Source of the DNA: Lantana camara
Taxonomy: Eukaryota; Streptophyta; Magnoliopsida; Lamiales; Verbenaceae
Direction: 5' to 3'
DNA length: 64,000 bases
NCBI GenBank assembly: GCA_037501455.1
Contig: CM074857.1
Coordinates: forward strand, 107,851,501-107,915,500
Below, in pieces: positions 11,921-23,500 of this stretch. The position numbers and the translations under genes are program-made. Below the pieces are notes generated by a model. That model made no database searches. It was not told where the DNA came from and saw nothing but the letters and a program-made list of their open reading frames with translations. The stretch's first letter is position 1; each line of letters opens with the position of its first letter.

Positions 11921-12626
11921 TGGGGTGTTTGCAAACTCTACTCAATAACTAGAAGTTAAAGTAGAAGTGAAAGCTATAAAAAATTACAGTACTAAAAGTG
12001 GTGAGTGTTTTGAAAAAAAAATTTGATAAGGAGAAAAATAATCAGAGTGTTTGCGGAGAAAAGTTGATAGACACTTTTAATTTTTATGAAATTACTAATT
12101 TATCCTAAAATATTTCGAAATATGTTTGGGTATTATAATATGGTTTAAGTATTATATCAAATAAAAGTTATTATAATTTTATGTAAGTTTATTTATAATT
12201 AATTAAACATAGAATTATTCTATATATACCTTTATATATAAATTTATAATTTATAAAAATTAAGAGTAGAGAAAAGATATACCTGATAATTACATATTTT
12301 TAGTCATGAGATTTTTTTAGATTATAAAATTTTGATTGGAGAAGAAAAATAAAGAATATAATGAATAGAAAAGAAAAAGGTGTAATGATGTACATAAACC
12401 TTAAAGTTAAGTTTATAGGTAAAAGGTTAATTTAAGAATATTAATATTTTAATAAAGATATTATTATAAAAATATAATTTTAAATAAATCTAAAAAATCG
12501 TATAAACAAAAGTAGAATCCAAAAGCATATCGGATTCTTGGTTTTCCAAACACTCCAAAGTTGTTGAAAATAAGTACTTATGTCATAAGTGTTTATTTTT
12601 AGAGTTTGAAGTTTGCAAACACTCCC
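11921..12626. mobile_element. MITE-like element with GTGTTTGCAAACT inverted ends
   Basis: The left end reads TGGGGTGTTTGCAAACT and the right end, reverse complemented, reads GGGAGTGTTTGCAAACT: about 17-bp terminal inverted repeats around ~700 bp of very AT-rich, non-coding DNA. The target duplication is not clear (only TA or TAT repeats at the edges), so the superfamily is unsure. A second pair of similar inverted motifs lies inside (about 12034 and 12545). Confidence 0.55.
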
Positions 12627-13814
12627 TATATCTAGTTATGTATTTATTACTGGTGAGGACAAATACTTCATTTCAATTTTTAGCATTTTAATATTTCATG
12701 TCTGAAACAATAACAATTATTTCGGATGTTATCCCAATAATTTAACGAAACATGACTTCTTTATATTGGACCTTTGTATGAATACAAAACTAAAGAATAG
12801 AAACATGGTTTAAGCAAAAAAAAGAGGGAGAGAAAAAAATACTAAAATTAGTTATAGAGAATAAGTGAATAACCAATATGGTTATAAGATAAGAGAAGAA
12901 AAGGAGGGGAAAAAAAAAAAGCAGCCAAAGACTGAAAATATTTGAGAGAAAATATAATTTAATTCTAATTAATTTAGTAGGGTATAAGAAAAATATTTCT
13001 TTTGACTATGTGCTAAATGCATGCTTTTTTTTTTCTCCTTTCCTTTGTTGAACTAGTAATAAATACAGATTAATTTACCGCCATTGGCACTAAAGTCTTT
13101 AATTTAGCCACAAAAAAGGGAGAGCTTAGATATGCTTTATTAATCACAACAACTTTATGTCACCAATTATAATTTCCTTTCACGTATACATCAAAACAAA
13201 ATAATTAATAATGTCACATTCCCTAGTGGAAGTGGACCCGATTACACTACATTAGTTTAACTAATTTAGAACCAATCATGTCATCATCTTTCTTCTTAAC
13301 CTTTCTATCCAATATTGTGTTTATTCACCCTGCTGGAAATGTTAAATTCAGTTTCAATTCCTACTCTTTTTTTACTGAATTACTGCCGCAAATATATATT
13401 AGCAAATGATGCTAAGAATACGGCTTCAACCTACGTTGGTTCGACAAATATTCCATCTTTTGCCGTGAACTTTATTTTGTCTGATTTGTAATAAATTGGT
13501 CATTGAGGCGATTGTCCTTAAAAAAAAAAGAAAAAAAATCTGTTACATTTTCGTATAAGTACAATAATTACTCAAATGATTGACTTTGGGACAATAATTT
13601 TCATCAAATCCTTGAAATTAATTAAATTATGGGGCATCTTTTTCAGTTCACAAGCAATCTGAGCTTATATTATGGACTTATAGCACAAAGTTGTGGAATT
13701 TCAGACAAATTAGTTAGTTCAACTTGTTGGGCGGCTGTTGCCTACGTGACTGAAATAGAACATTTCTGTCTTTGCCGACAATTTTTAAGGACTTTGGGCA
13801 ATGTTCTGTGTGTC
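12627..13814. other. AT-rich spacer
   Basis: No gene or clear repeat was found in this stretch. Confidence 0.4.
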
Positions 13815-13822
13815 CTGTCTTA

Positions 13823-14484
13823 TAGGGCTGTCAACGGGTCGGATTCGGACTGGATCAGGAGATTCCGGATCCGAATCCGATAAGAAAATCCGACTATCGG
13901 ATCCGAATCCGAATCCGATAAGAAAATCCGACTATCGGATCCGAATCCGAATCCTATAGGATTCGAATTCATTGTTTTTGAATCCATATATAATCGGGTC
14001 GGATCAGATCCGATAAAGGATCCGACCCGATTAGCAATAAATTTTATTTTTTTAAATAATGAATTTGATATAAAAAATAAATATATTTACATAATATTAA
14101 ATAAATAATTATTATTTTAATGGATTATTTGATAATTTTGTTTATATTTATTTAAAATAGGTTAATTTAAACTTATCTTTGGTGTAAAAAATTTAAAATT
14201 TATTATTGCTTAAAGTGATAAATATGAGAAAATTTTAATTTTAACAATTTCACTAAATATTATGTACTAGTAAATAATTTATTTAATTAAATATTATATA
14301 TATTATCGGATTCGGATTCTTAACGGATCGGATTCCTCAAATCCATATTCGCTTCATTTATTTCGGATAACGAATATTTATAATCGGATATGATCCATCG
14401 GACATTTTTATCGAACGAATATGCTAAAATTCGGATCGGATTCGGACCGGATTCTGATTAAAATCCGATCCATTGACAGCCCTA
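13823..14484. mobile_element. Non-autonomous hAT element with exact 8-bp TSD
   Basis: A 662-bp insert starts TAGGGCTGTCAACGGGTCGG and ends with its near inverse (CCGATCCATTGACAGCCCTA). The flanks are an exact 8-bp duplication CTGTCTTA (13815-13822 and 14485-14492). Near both ends are many GGATCCGAATCC/ATCGGATTCGG-type subterminal motifs, including a ~46-bp tandem duplication around 13868-13950. These are the usual marks of a hAT element. There is no transposase. Confidence 0.9.
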
Positions 14485-14492
14485 CTGTCTTA

Positions 14493-15643
14493 ACAGCTTG
14501 GACCTCAGAAATTAGGGACATAAATTTCAAAGTACAAATTTAATTCTAAGGATTGTTTTTCTATTCAATGTCGTCAAGGTCCTCAGCTAATTAACGAAAC
14601 ACACGCACCATACAAGAGAACTCGATATTAATTAGTTTAGTCGAACCCAACTAATTATATAACAAGTGTGTGTTACAATTATTATTTTATTTTTTTATTT
14701 TTTTTTAAAAAAAGTGTGTTACAATTAGTTTTTACTGGTTATTCTTCTATCAACTATGCGACAAGTGAACATTCATCACTTATTATTTTGTTTGACTGAA
14801 TTATATATGTTCGGGATATAATTACTCTACCATATATGTCATATATGTGATTTGCATGTATGACGTAGTCAACGTATTTTAAAATTTTTATGAAAAAAAT
14901 ATATATTTGAATTTCATGTGCATTTCATTGGATATTGCATGTCAAGATCGCATTTATTTAGTATCTTGATTTAGTTTAGGTAGTAGAGGAAGCTTTATGT
15001 CCATTTCAATTGTTAAAAAATGTGGAGTATGAATTAATTTGATACATGCATGTCATTTTAATACGTTGAACGACAGATATCTACGTATATGTTCATGGCG
15101 AACATGTCTCATGTAGTAAATTGAAAAAAAAAACGTATTTGTATTTATGAATTGTAAATTAGTATTTATGAGTGTTGACAAGGTTATTTGCTATTATTTA
15201 CAAAACTTGCCCAAATTCTATTAAATTGCGTGATGATGCAACTGATTCCTAACTTTTTGTTAATTTCTTGAAGACCATATATTAAAAAAAAAATCGAAAG
15301 GTGTAAAGCATCTGTAAGAACATTATTTTGCTCATAATTACTTAGCGTACGCAAAAATTGCCATCAACTGCTAAATTTTCTAATATTTCGTCCCACCATC
15401 AACCAGATCTTCAAAGAAAAAAGATAGATTCGGGTCTTAAAAGATCCCAACAAACAATATTTGATTGACAAATTCAGTCTTTATTTTCTAAGATGGCTAA
15501 TTAATTAACTTAATTATGATGTATATTTTAAGTAAGCTCGATACGTAATTAAGTTAGTGAAGAATCCGTTTATTTTAAAAAATTGTAATTACAATATATA
15601 ATCGATAAGCAACCCTTTCATACTGTAATTTTTGTTCAATTTT
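14493..15643. other. AT-rich spacer
   Basis: No coding signal. GTGTGTTACAATTA occurs twice (about 14667 and 14715) around a T/A-rich block, perhaps a tiny insertion with a duplication, but this is too simple in sequence to call. Confidence 0.4.
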
Positions 15644-15872
15644 AAACTATACTAAATATTAATGGTTGGGTTTGTTTGGATTCAAACTTGCAGTCTTATG
15701 ATTAACTGTCTTTAATAGAACCAATTAGTGACTTGAATGTTTCGATAAGTTAGATGCTACATCACTTATGTGATAATTGAATTGTATGTTTAATTGAAAT
15801 GCGAGATATTAATTGTGCACATGAACACTTTCATGTTATTCTTGTAATTTCTGTGTACATATCATATCAATT

Positions 15873-15993
15873 ATGTGCTTGAAAGACGGGGTTCTCTCTT
15901 TTATATGTGCTCGAGAGACGGGGTTCTCTCTCTTGTGGGTGCTGAGGGACAGGGCTCTTTCACTTACGTGCTGAGAGATGAGATTCTCTCTTG
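15873..15993 (+). repeat. Minisatellite of ~30-bp units
   Basis: Four diverged tandem units of GTGCTNGAGAGACGGGGTTC then TCTCT type lie in the gypsy internal 3' region, before its polypurine tract. Confidence 0.7.
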
Positions 15994-16300
15994 TTTGTTG
16001 TGGTTGCGTTAAGCGTTGATCTGACTACGGGTAGCAAGTGGTGCATCTGAGACGACATCGAGGTTGGGTGCAGTTGCAGCTATCCGATCATGGGAATGAC
16101 CGACCGAGTTCGAAACAACTAACGGATCAAATACTCGCACGGACCTCGACGATAACAAGACATCCTAAAGGAGGTTCAGTGTAGATGACAAGAGTAAGCC
16201 TCACCATTAGAGTTATGATCTGATGCGAGTTCGGGAGAAGGGTTGGAGCACTACAACTCGAGGATCTACATTTTAGCAGTGGAACCTGGGGACCAGGTTC

Positions 16301-16317
16301 TTTTAAGGGGGGAAGGT
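16301..16317 (+). other. Gypsy polypurine tract
   Basis: AAGGGGGGAAGG directly precedes the LTR start TGTGACGCC at 16318, the position and composition of the plus-strand primer of a Ty3/gypsy element. Confidence 0.7.
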
Positions 16318-17476
16318 TGTGACGCCCCGTATGTTAGGAATAGTGCCCTAGAAAGCCGATTGTATATCCGCTTTGTGCTTTTCCTTATTGTAATCACAGA
16401 CAATCTTTGAATGAAATAACGAATTGAGGCAACACTTCTTTATATGCTCTTGTTTGGTATGCGTTTACTTTATCTGTGCATGTATGAAAACTCCCCTAAT
16501 CCTGATGACTTTAGGACTCTGCCATTTAGGTGAAATGGTTCATGAAACGAGCCCTATATCACATAAGTCATGATTAGTAAAATACTCCAAGCCGATGAGT
16601 CCTACAGACAGTGGGAGTGTCAACCTGACTCCTCTAAGGCTTGCTTGTGGGATCACGCCCTTAAGAAGGACCACCTTGTTTCATGGAGGTGGAAAGTGTA
16701 TAGTTGATACGTGCGTGATACATGAGGGTGCTTACTTTAATAAGTGAGTTCACTGAGGCGCCCCGTGTGAGAACATTCCTAAATGGGAAAGGAAGTTTCT
16801 ATTTCAGGAAATGGAAACTTCCAGATTAGGAAATATCTCGCGAGTCATTGATGTGATTAATTGATCCTTAGACTTGAGGTTCCTTGTCACTTTATGAGTT
16901 AACTCTGTAGTCTTAGGTATAAGCTTTAAAGGGTGTCGCCTTAGACAACTGATTCAAGGCTTATGCTGGGGCTGCACAAGTGACTCGTGAAAGTGAATGA
17001 GAATCAAGAAAGGACCTACACTTGCATTTGCAAGGTGATCTCTTATTGTGTAAGTCATTCATATGCCATATGGAGTCCTTGGCCAAGGCAGTAGATCAAG
17101 ACATCAAGAAAAGGGTTTCTTGGATTGAGATCAAATGGATATGAAATGCACTTAGCTTTAAGACCGGATTATTAGGGTTCTGATTATTCCCTTGCCCTAG
17201 ATCTTGGTTGAGAGATAGTAAGTAGGAGGATTGTATCTCACATGAATCAATGACTTAAAGGTTCTGTCGAATCCGAACATTCCAATTCAGCTAGGGGTTA
17301 AACACCTGTTGCTAGACTATGGTCGTTTAATCTGTGGACTGATTAATTAATTAGTGAATTAATTAATTAGGGTCACTGCTAATTGAATTGAGAACCTAGA
17401 GGGTCACACACAACAACTTGGTTACATGAGTTGAGGCTTAAAAATGATTAAACGAGTTAATCGAACCTAAGGGGTT

Positions 17477-17549
17477 CCACACGTGTGAAATCACACGTGT
17501 GGCTCACGTGATTGGACACGTGTCATTAAGACACGTGTGCCACACGTGA
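17477..17549. promoter_or_regulatory. Cluster of six G-box (CACGTG) palindromes in Copia U3
   Basis: Six CACGTG cores lie within 73 bases, several in longer palindromes. 17477-17502 is a perfect 26-bp inverted repeat with arms CCACACGTGTGA / TCACACGTGTGG. CACGTG is the core bound by plant bZIP and bHLH factors, for example ABRE-binding factors and PIFs. The cluster sits about 320 bases before the TATA box and recurs in every LTR of this family here, including 25590-25662, 50535-50604 and, inverted, 53025-53092. Confidence 0.6.
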
Positions 17550-17870
17550 TTATGTGATGTTAAATAATTAATATGTTAATTATTTAATAGACTTTGGTTT
17601 AATTTTGAATTAAAAAGAAAGTCTAATTTTGGAGAAAATAATCTAGTTAATTAATTATGAATTAATTAATTAGATAAAAATAAGTTATTTATTTTATAAT
17701 AAATAAAGTATAAAATTATCCAAAAAAATAGTTTGGATATTTTTAGCTCTCTTAAAAGTTGACTAGAATTAGAATTCAAAGTCAAAGTTGGAAAATACTT
17801 GGTGATCAAGTAATAGGAGAGAGAGGAACCAAATCCTTGTCCAATAAGGATTTGGATCGACACTCCCTCC

Positions 17871-17878
17871 TATATATA
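17871..17878 (+). promoter_or_regulatory. Copia LTR TATA box
   Basis: TATATATA in a CTCC-TATATATA-GGGGAGC context. Equivalent sites are at 25985-25992 (3' LTR) and TATAAATA at 50957-50964 (copy 3). Confidence 0.6.
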
Positions 17879-18266
17879 GGGGAGCTCGAGCTCCCCTTTA
17901 GAGCTAATAGACAATTCTTGGTTCATGTGTTGAACACCTTCCTTTCTCCAAGATTAAATTAAACCCTAGGTTAAGCCTAAACACTAACTAGAGAACTAGC
18001 ATCCTTACTAGTTAGATTGTGATCAAGTTGGTGGACTTTCTCTAGAGACTTCAAGTTAGAAGTTTGAAGATTCGAGCTTTACCAAGGAGAGGGGATCAAG
18101 CCGCGAGAAGAGCGTTCTTGGGTGGCTTGAAACGCTTCAAGAAAGAACAAAAGAAAAGTAAGTTTTCTATCTTTACGAATTTGGTTACACGATTACGAGT
18201 CCTAGATCCTTTTGTTGCGAAAAATTTTTAAATTCCGCTGCTTTCTGATTCGTGTTTTCCAACAAG

Positions 18267-18279
18267 TGGTATCAGAGCC
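18267..18279 (+). other. Copia primer-binding site (tRNA-iMet)
   Basis: TGGTATCAGAGCC, complementary to the 3' end of plant initiator tRNA-Met, lies two bases after the 5' LTR. Confidence 0.9.
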
Positions 18280-18540
18280 ACCTCGTTAATCGTGTTTCTG
18301 ATTCGTCTCAATTATTCTGAATTTGGTAGAAATTCTTAGGCTTAGATGCGAATTAGGTATTCATGAGTTCTTTTAGAAAGCCTGAATTACGAAACTGTAA
18401 TTTTTCCTGAATTTCTAAAACTGTTTTCTCAAATTGTGTTTTTGAAAATTGTTTTGATTAAAATATGTTTAAATCGAATTTTTTAATTTTGGATTGAACC
18501 GGGTTTTCGAGAAACCCAGAAATACGAAACGAACACGAAA

Positions 18541-18810
18541 AGCAACGAGCCTAGGCGTGCTAGCACGTCGCACGCCCAGGCCCGTCGCCGCCGCCCAGTT
18601 CCTCCCGCAACAGCGCGGGAGCCGTTCCAGGCGCGCCTAGGCGCGCCCGCCCAGCCCGTCCCGCAACCGCGCGGGACGCCTGCCCAGTCCGCCTAGTCGC
18701 GGCGGGCGCATGATGCGCGGCCGGCGCGCGCACGCGAGCGGCAACTGCCGCGCGCTGTGCGCGCGCTGCTGCGCGTCTGTGCCTCGCGCGGCTAGGCCCC
18801 TTTTCGGGCC
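18541..18810 (+). repeat. GC-rich hairpin-bearing segment of the Copia leader
   Basis: A very GC-rich island in an AT-rich element. It contains the hairpins CTCCCGC...GCGGGAG (18602-18621) and GTCCCGC...GCGGGAC (18658-18677), whose outer pair changes from C-G to G-C. The same type of hairpin occurs in the leaders of the other two copies, in different number and order. Confidence 0.65.
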
Positions 18811-19979
18811 CGTTTTCGTGTTTCGTGTTTTTCGTGTTTTCAGTCCGTAAAATCCCGATTTAATTTTATTTTAATTTTATCTTTTAAAATTAGTTTTGTT
18901 AAAATAAAATTATTTTAAAATTTTTGATTAAATTGGGATTTTTGAGAAATTGAAGCGATTTGGATTTTGGGAAAATTATGAACTTTATTTTCTGAAAATA
19001 ATGAAAGAATAGAATTATTAATTTTGGAAATCAATTGGAATTTTATTGGTTTGTTGTTTTTCGGGTTTTATTGAAAAGGCTCTTGAACAAGAATTGCATC
19101 TAAGTCGTGTTTTAAGTCATTAGGACTTGAAATGAGAATTTTAATTTATTGGCTAAATTTAAATTCTCGCAAAAGCATGTTAGGTGATCATGGGTTTAGA
19201 TCTATGTATGGTTTTAATTTATGCACATGGATGGTTTAAATTGGGGTTGGAGCCCTATAGTTGCGTTTTTTCAATTGAGGTTGGAGCCTCACTTATGTGC
19301 GTACTGTTATGTGATTTATTATGTGGCTTTCCATATTACTGTTTTTGAGGCCGGGGTATGCCCCGTGTAATTGTCTAAGGCCAATATGAAGATTGAGCCT
19401 TATTACTTTATGTCTTTTTCTTTTTATTGTAATTTGAGAGTAGAGATAGGTGGTGAGGTTTTTATTTTCATTTTGGAGACAATGCACCCAAGGAGTAAGA
19501 TGGACCACATTCAAGTAACAAGGAGGCCATAAGTGAAGACCCCTCAAAATGTTAGGGAGGGGAATCTCAATTGTTAAATGTAATAGAAATAGGGCTCGTA
19601 TTTTGTTACCGCTTTCCCTTATGTGATTTAAACTGTTTATGTGGCATGTATGTTAGAACTTGTGATTGTGGAGTGGCTCCCACATATCACGCATAAGATA
19701 GGTAGAACCCATGATCATTACATGTTAGTATCATGCTAGGACATGTTATCTGTTTATGTGCTTGTTTGAAATGCATTTAAGTGTACTTGCATTAATCAAG
19801 ACTAATAAAATTGGATAACATATATGTTGGTGAGGTCGAACCGGACAACTCTCCGGTTGATTCGAAAATTCCCATTAAATATTAAGCTAATTTCGAACAA
19901 ATAGGTGTTTAATTCGAGATGCAAATTTTGAATTAAATTCCTAGCATTCCATCAATAGGTTTTAAGTTTAGTAAGTAAA

Positions 19980-20320
19980 GCTAGTTATTGTCCGCGAGTC
20001 GTGGGATAGCTAGTAGAGCTTATTAGTTCTTAGTTACCTAATTGATCATTTTAAATGATCAATATTTCGTGGTCAATTTTAGCAAGGGCGATGTCCGCGA
20101 GTCGTGGGTCGTTCGAACTAAGTTTTGGTCATGATCTTATGATTGATGGGTCTAGCTTAACGCCTAAGTAAATATGGATGTCGCACGAGTCGTGGGTCCA
20201 TATTGAAAGATAGGTGATGCAAAAAACAACTACTAAGAATTCTAAAAGTGTTAGAATTGGTAAGTTGTACCTACCTAGGGTTCTTACTTAGAATGTCCGC
20301 GAGTCGTGGGTTCGAGGTAA
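19980..20320 (+). repeat. Array of stem-loops with a repeated 17-base core, upstream of Copia gag
   Basis: TGTCCGCGAGTCGTGGG occurs at 19989-20005, 20092-20108 and 20294-20310, with a variant TGTCGCACGAGTCGTGGG at 20179-20196. Each is flanked by complementary bases that differ between copies, for example CTAGTTAT/ATAGCTAG, AATATGGA/TCCATATT and CTTAGAA/TTCGAGG. The core itself can fold (CCGCGA-G-TCGTGG). A separate AT hairpin with arms ATTGATCATT / AATGATCAAT is at 20041-20063. All precede the gag start at 20517. Confidence 0.7.
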
Positions 20321-20516
20321 AATGCCTAGGATCTTAGTACCCATTGGGAAACGTGTTCCTCTTAGATCTTTGGGAATTATAGATCTTTGAAAAACAGTGG
20401 GAGCTACAATAGATTAAAGACCTTATCTTTTGTATATCGTTATAATTCAGCATGCTCACTAGTTCTCTGTTTTACCATTTAGGTCGTAGATTCTGTGATT
20501 CTCTACGTGTTTTGAA

Positions 20517-23500
20517 ATGGCAACCAAAAACCCTCTTGTATCGATCCTCGAGTCAAACAAGTTGACTGGTCCCAACTATTCTGATTGGCTGAGGAATCTA
20601 AAAATCATTTTAGATTCTGAGAAGAGAACTTATGTTCTCTTCGAAGGGGAGCCTAGTCCCGAAGGGGAGGCTCCCACTCGGGCTGAGCGGGACGCGATTC
20701 AGAAGTGGAAGGATGATAATCTCCAAGCCCGTTGCCTTATGTTGGCTAACATGTCTCCGGACTTGCAAAGACAACATGAGGCCATGGAATTTGCTTGGGA
20801 GACTTACGACCACTTAGAGCAACTTTACCGCCCTCATGAACGTGTTACAAGGTAAAACACTTCAAAGGAATTGTTCCACTTGAGAATGAGGGAAGGTTCA
20901 AGTGTCCATGAATATGGACTCAAGTTTCTTGCCCTTACTGAGAAACTTGCTTCCATGGACATGCCGCTAAAAGATGAGCTTTCAGTGGATTTGTTGCTAG
21001 CTTCGCTCCCACCATCATTCAACCCATTTGTCCTTAACTTCAACATGAATCATGCTGGTGCTACTGTAGCTGAGCTGATTAGTCAGCTTGTGACTGCTGA
21101 AAGCACGATCAAGAAGGACAATAAGGTTTTGATGGTGAATGCTCCATCTTCCTCTTCTGGGCCTTCTAAAGGTAAGGGCAAGAAAGCCCAAAAGAAGAAG
21201 AAGAAACCCCTTAGGCCCACTGGTGGCATATCGAAGGGGAAGGCCCAAAAGAAGAAGCGTGATCAGAAAGAGGATGTTTGCTTCCATTGTGGCAAAGCGG
21301 GACATTGGAGGAGAAACTGCCGAGAGTACAAGGCTACTCTAAAGAAAGGTATCTTTCTCGTTGAAGTAAATCTGTCTATTAATTCTAGTTCTTGGGTACT
21401 TGATACCGGTTGTGGAACTCATATCTGTAATGATGTACAGATGCTAAGTGATGTTCAACAACTAAAAGAAGGAGAATGTGTCTTGAAGATCGGCGATGGC
21501 TCAAATGTTGAAGCTCGAGCTTTAGGCACAATTAGATTAGATTTAGGTAGTTTTGAGTTAGTATTAAATAAAGTCCTTTATGTACCGAGCATTATTCGTA
21601 ATATAATTTCAGTTCCAATATTAGATTGTGAAGGTTATGAAACTTATATTAAGAATGGTAAATATTTTATCAAACAGAACAACTCTTCCGTTCATATCGG
21701 TACTCTAAGTAATGGACTTTACCTAACTCAAAATATCAATATACAACGAGAAACAAAGCGTAAGAGAGATGACAAAGTTTCAGCTCCCTTATGGCACGCT
21801 AGATTAGGACACATTTCCAAGAACAGAATTAGCAAGATAAACACTTTAGGATCATTCTCTGAAAATGATCTCAAAGAGTTGACTTCCTGCGAATCCTGTC
21901 TCAAAGGAAAGATGTCCAAAGTTCCTTTTAAAGGAACTGTGGAACGTGCCACTAAGGTTTTGGATTTGATCCATACTGATGTTTGTGGACCGCTTAGTGT
22001 AAGCACTAGAAACAATCATCAGTATTTCATAACCTTTACTGATGACTTTAGTCGGTATGGTTATGTATACTTAATGAAGTATAAATCTGAAGCTTTTGAG
22101 AAATTCTTAGAATTTCAAAAGGAGGTTGAGAACCAAACTGGTCACAAGATCAAAGCACTTCGATCTGATCGAGGAGGCGAATATCTTAGTGAAGAATTCC
22201 TTAATCATCTCAAAGATAATGGGATTATCTCTCAGTGGACTCCTCCGGGAACTCCTCAGCTTAATGGAGTTTCTGAGAGAAGGAATCGAACCCTACTTGA
22301 TATGGTTCGTTCCATGATGAGTTTCACTGACTTACCACCTTCTTTCTGGGGTTATGCCCTAGAAAGTGCAGCAAAGATTTTGAATCTAGTTCCCTCTAAG
22401 TCAGTCCCTAAAACGCCCTATGAAATGTGGCATGGTAAAATCCCTAGTTATTCTTATTTAAGAATTTGGGGTTGTCCTGCTTACGTGAAGAGGACAGTGG
22501 GAGATAAGTTAGAATCTCGTTCTAACTTATGCTACTTTGTAGGTTATCCTAAGGAATCCATAGGATACTATTTCTATGATCAATCTGAGCAAAAGGTGTT
22601 TGTTTCCAGAAATGCCACTTTTCTTGAGGAACCGTTCCTTAAAGAAAAGAAAGGCAAGATCATAGAATTAGAAGAAGTACAAAGTGACCCCACACCACCC
22701 ACTAAAGAAACGTCCCACTCTGATCAACCACAACCAATCACGAATTTCGATACACATGAAAATCCTCCTCTAAGGCGTTCTGAACGTAATCCTAGACAGC
22801 CGGAGAGATGGTATGGATTCTTCCATGAAATCTCTCAAAAGGATAATGATCCTTCAACATATGAGGAGGCACTTTCAGATTCTGAGTCTGAACAGTGGAT
22901 AGAAGCCATGAAATCCGAAATGGATTCCATGAACTCCAACCAAGTTTGGACCTTGGTAGATTTGCCTGATGGGGTCAAACCCATAGGTTGCAAATGGATC
23001 TTTAAGAGAAAGCTTGGAGTTGATGGAAGCATTGCAGCCTACAAAGCAAGACTGGTTGCAAAAGGATTCACTCAGAGACCCGGCGTGGACTTTGACGAAA
23101 CCTTTTCACCAGTTGCAATGCAAAAGTCTATTCGGATCATGCTTGCCATTGCTGCATATTATGACTATGAGATATGGCAAATGGATGTGAAAACTGCCTT
23201 TCTCAATGGTGACATTGACAAAGACATTTATATGGAACAACCCATAGGTTTCACGTTCAGTGGGAGTGAGCAAAAGGTTTGCAAACTCCAAAGATCAATC
23301 TATGGATTGAAACAGGCTTCTAGGAATTGGAACATTCGATTTGATGAATCGGTCAAAGCGTTTGACTTCATCCAAATTTCGAATGAATCATGTGTGTATA
23401 GAAAGGAATTGGAGACCTCAGTGCAATTCTTAGTACTTTATGTTGATGACATCCTTCTTATTGGGAATTCGAAGGATGACATGAAAGTGACTAAGTTATG

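Larger units (their letters stand above)
16332..18264 (+). repeat. Copia copy 1, 5' LTR
   Basis: Starts TGTTAGGAATAGTGCCC and ends GTGTTTTCCAACA. The U3 part holds six CACGTG cores (17477-17549), then a TATATATA box at 17871-17878 just before GGGGAGCTCGAGCTCCCC. A short 67-aa frame at 17759-17962 is repeated in the other LTR only because the LTRs are duplicates; it is not evidence for a gene. Confidence 0.95.

Noticed and set aside
14660..14735. Repeated GTGTGTTACAATTA around a T/A-rich block as a small insertion
   Set aside because: The insert is only homopolymer-like sequence; slippage is as likely.
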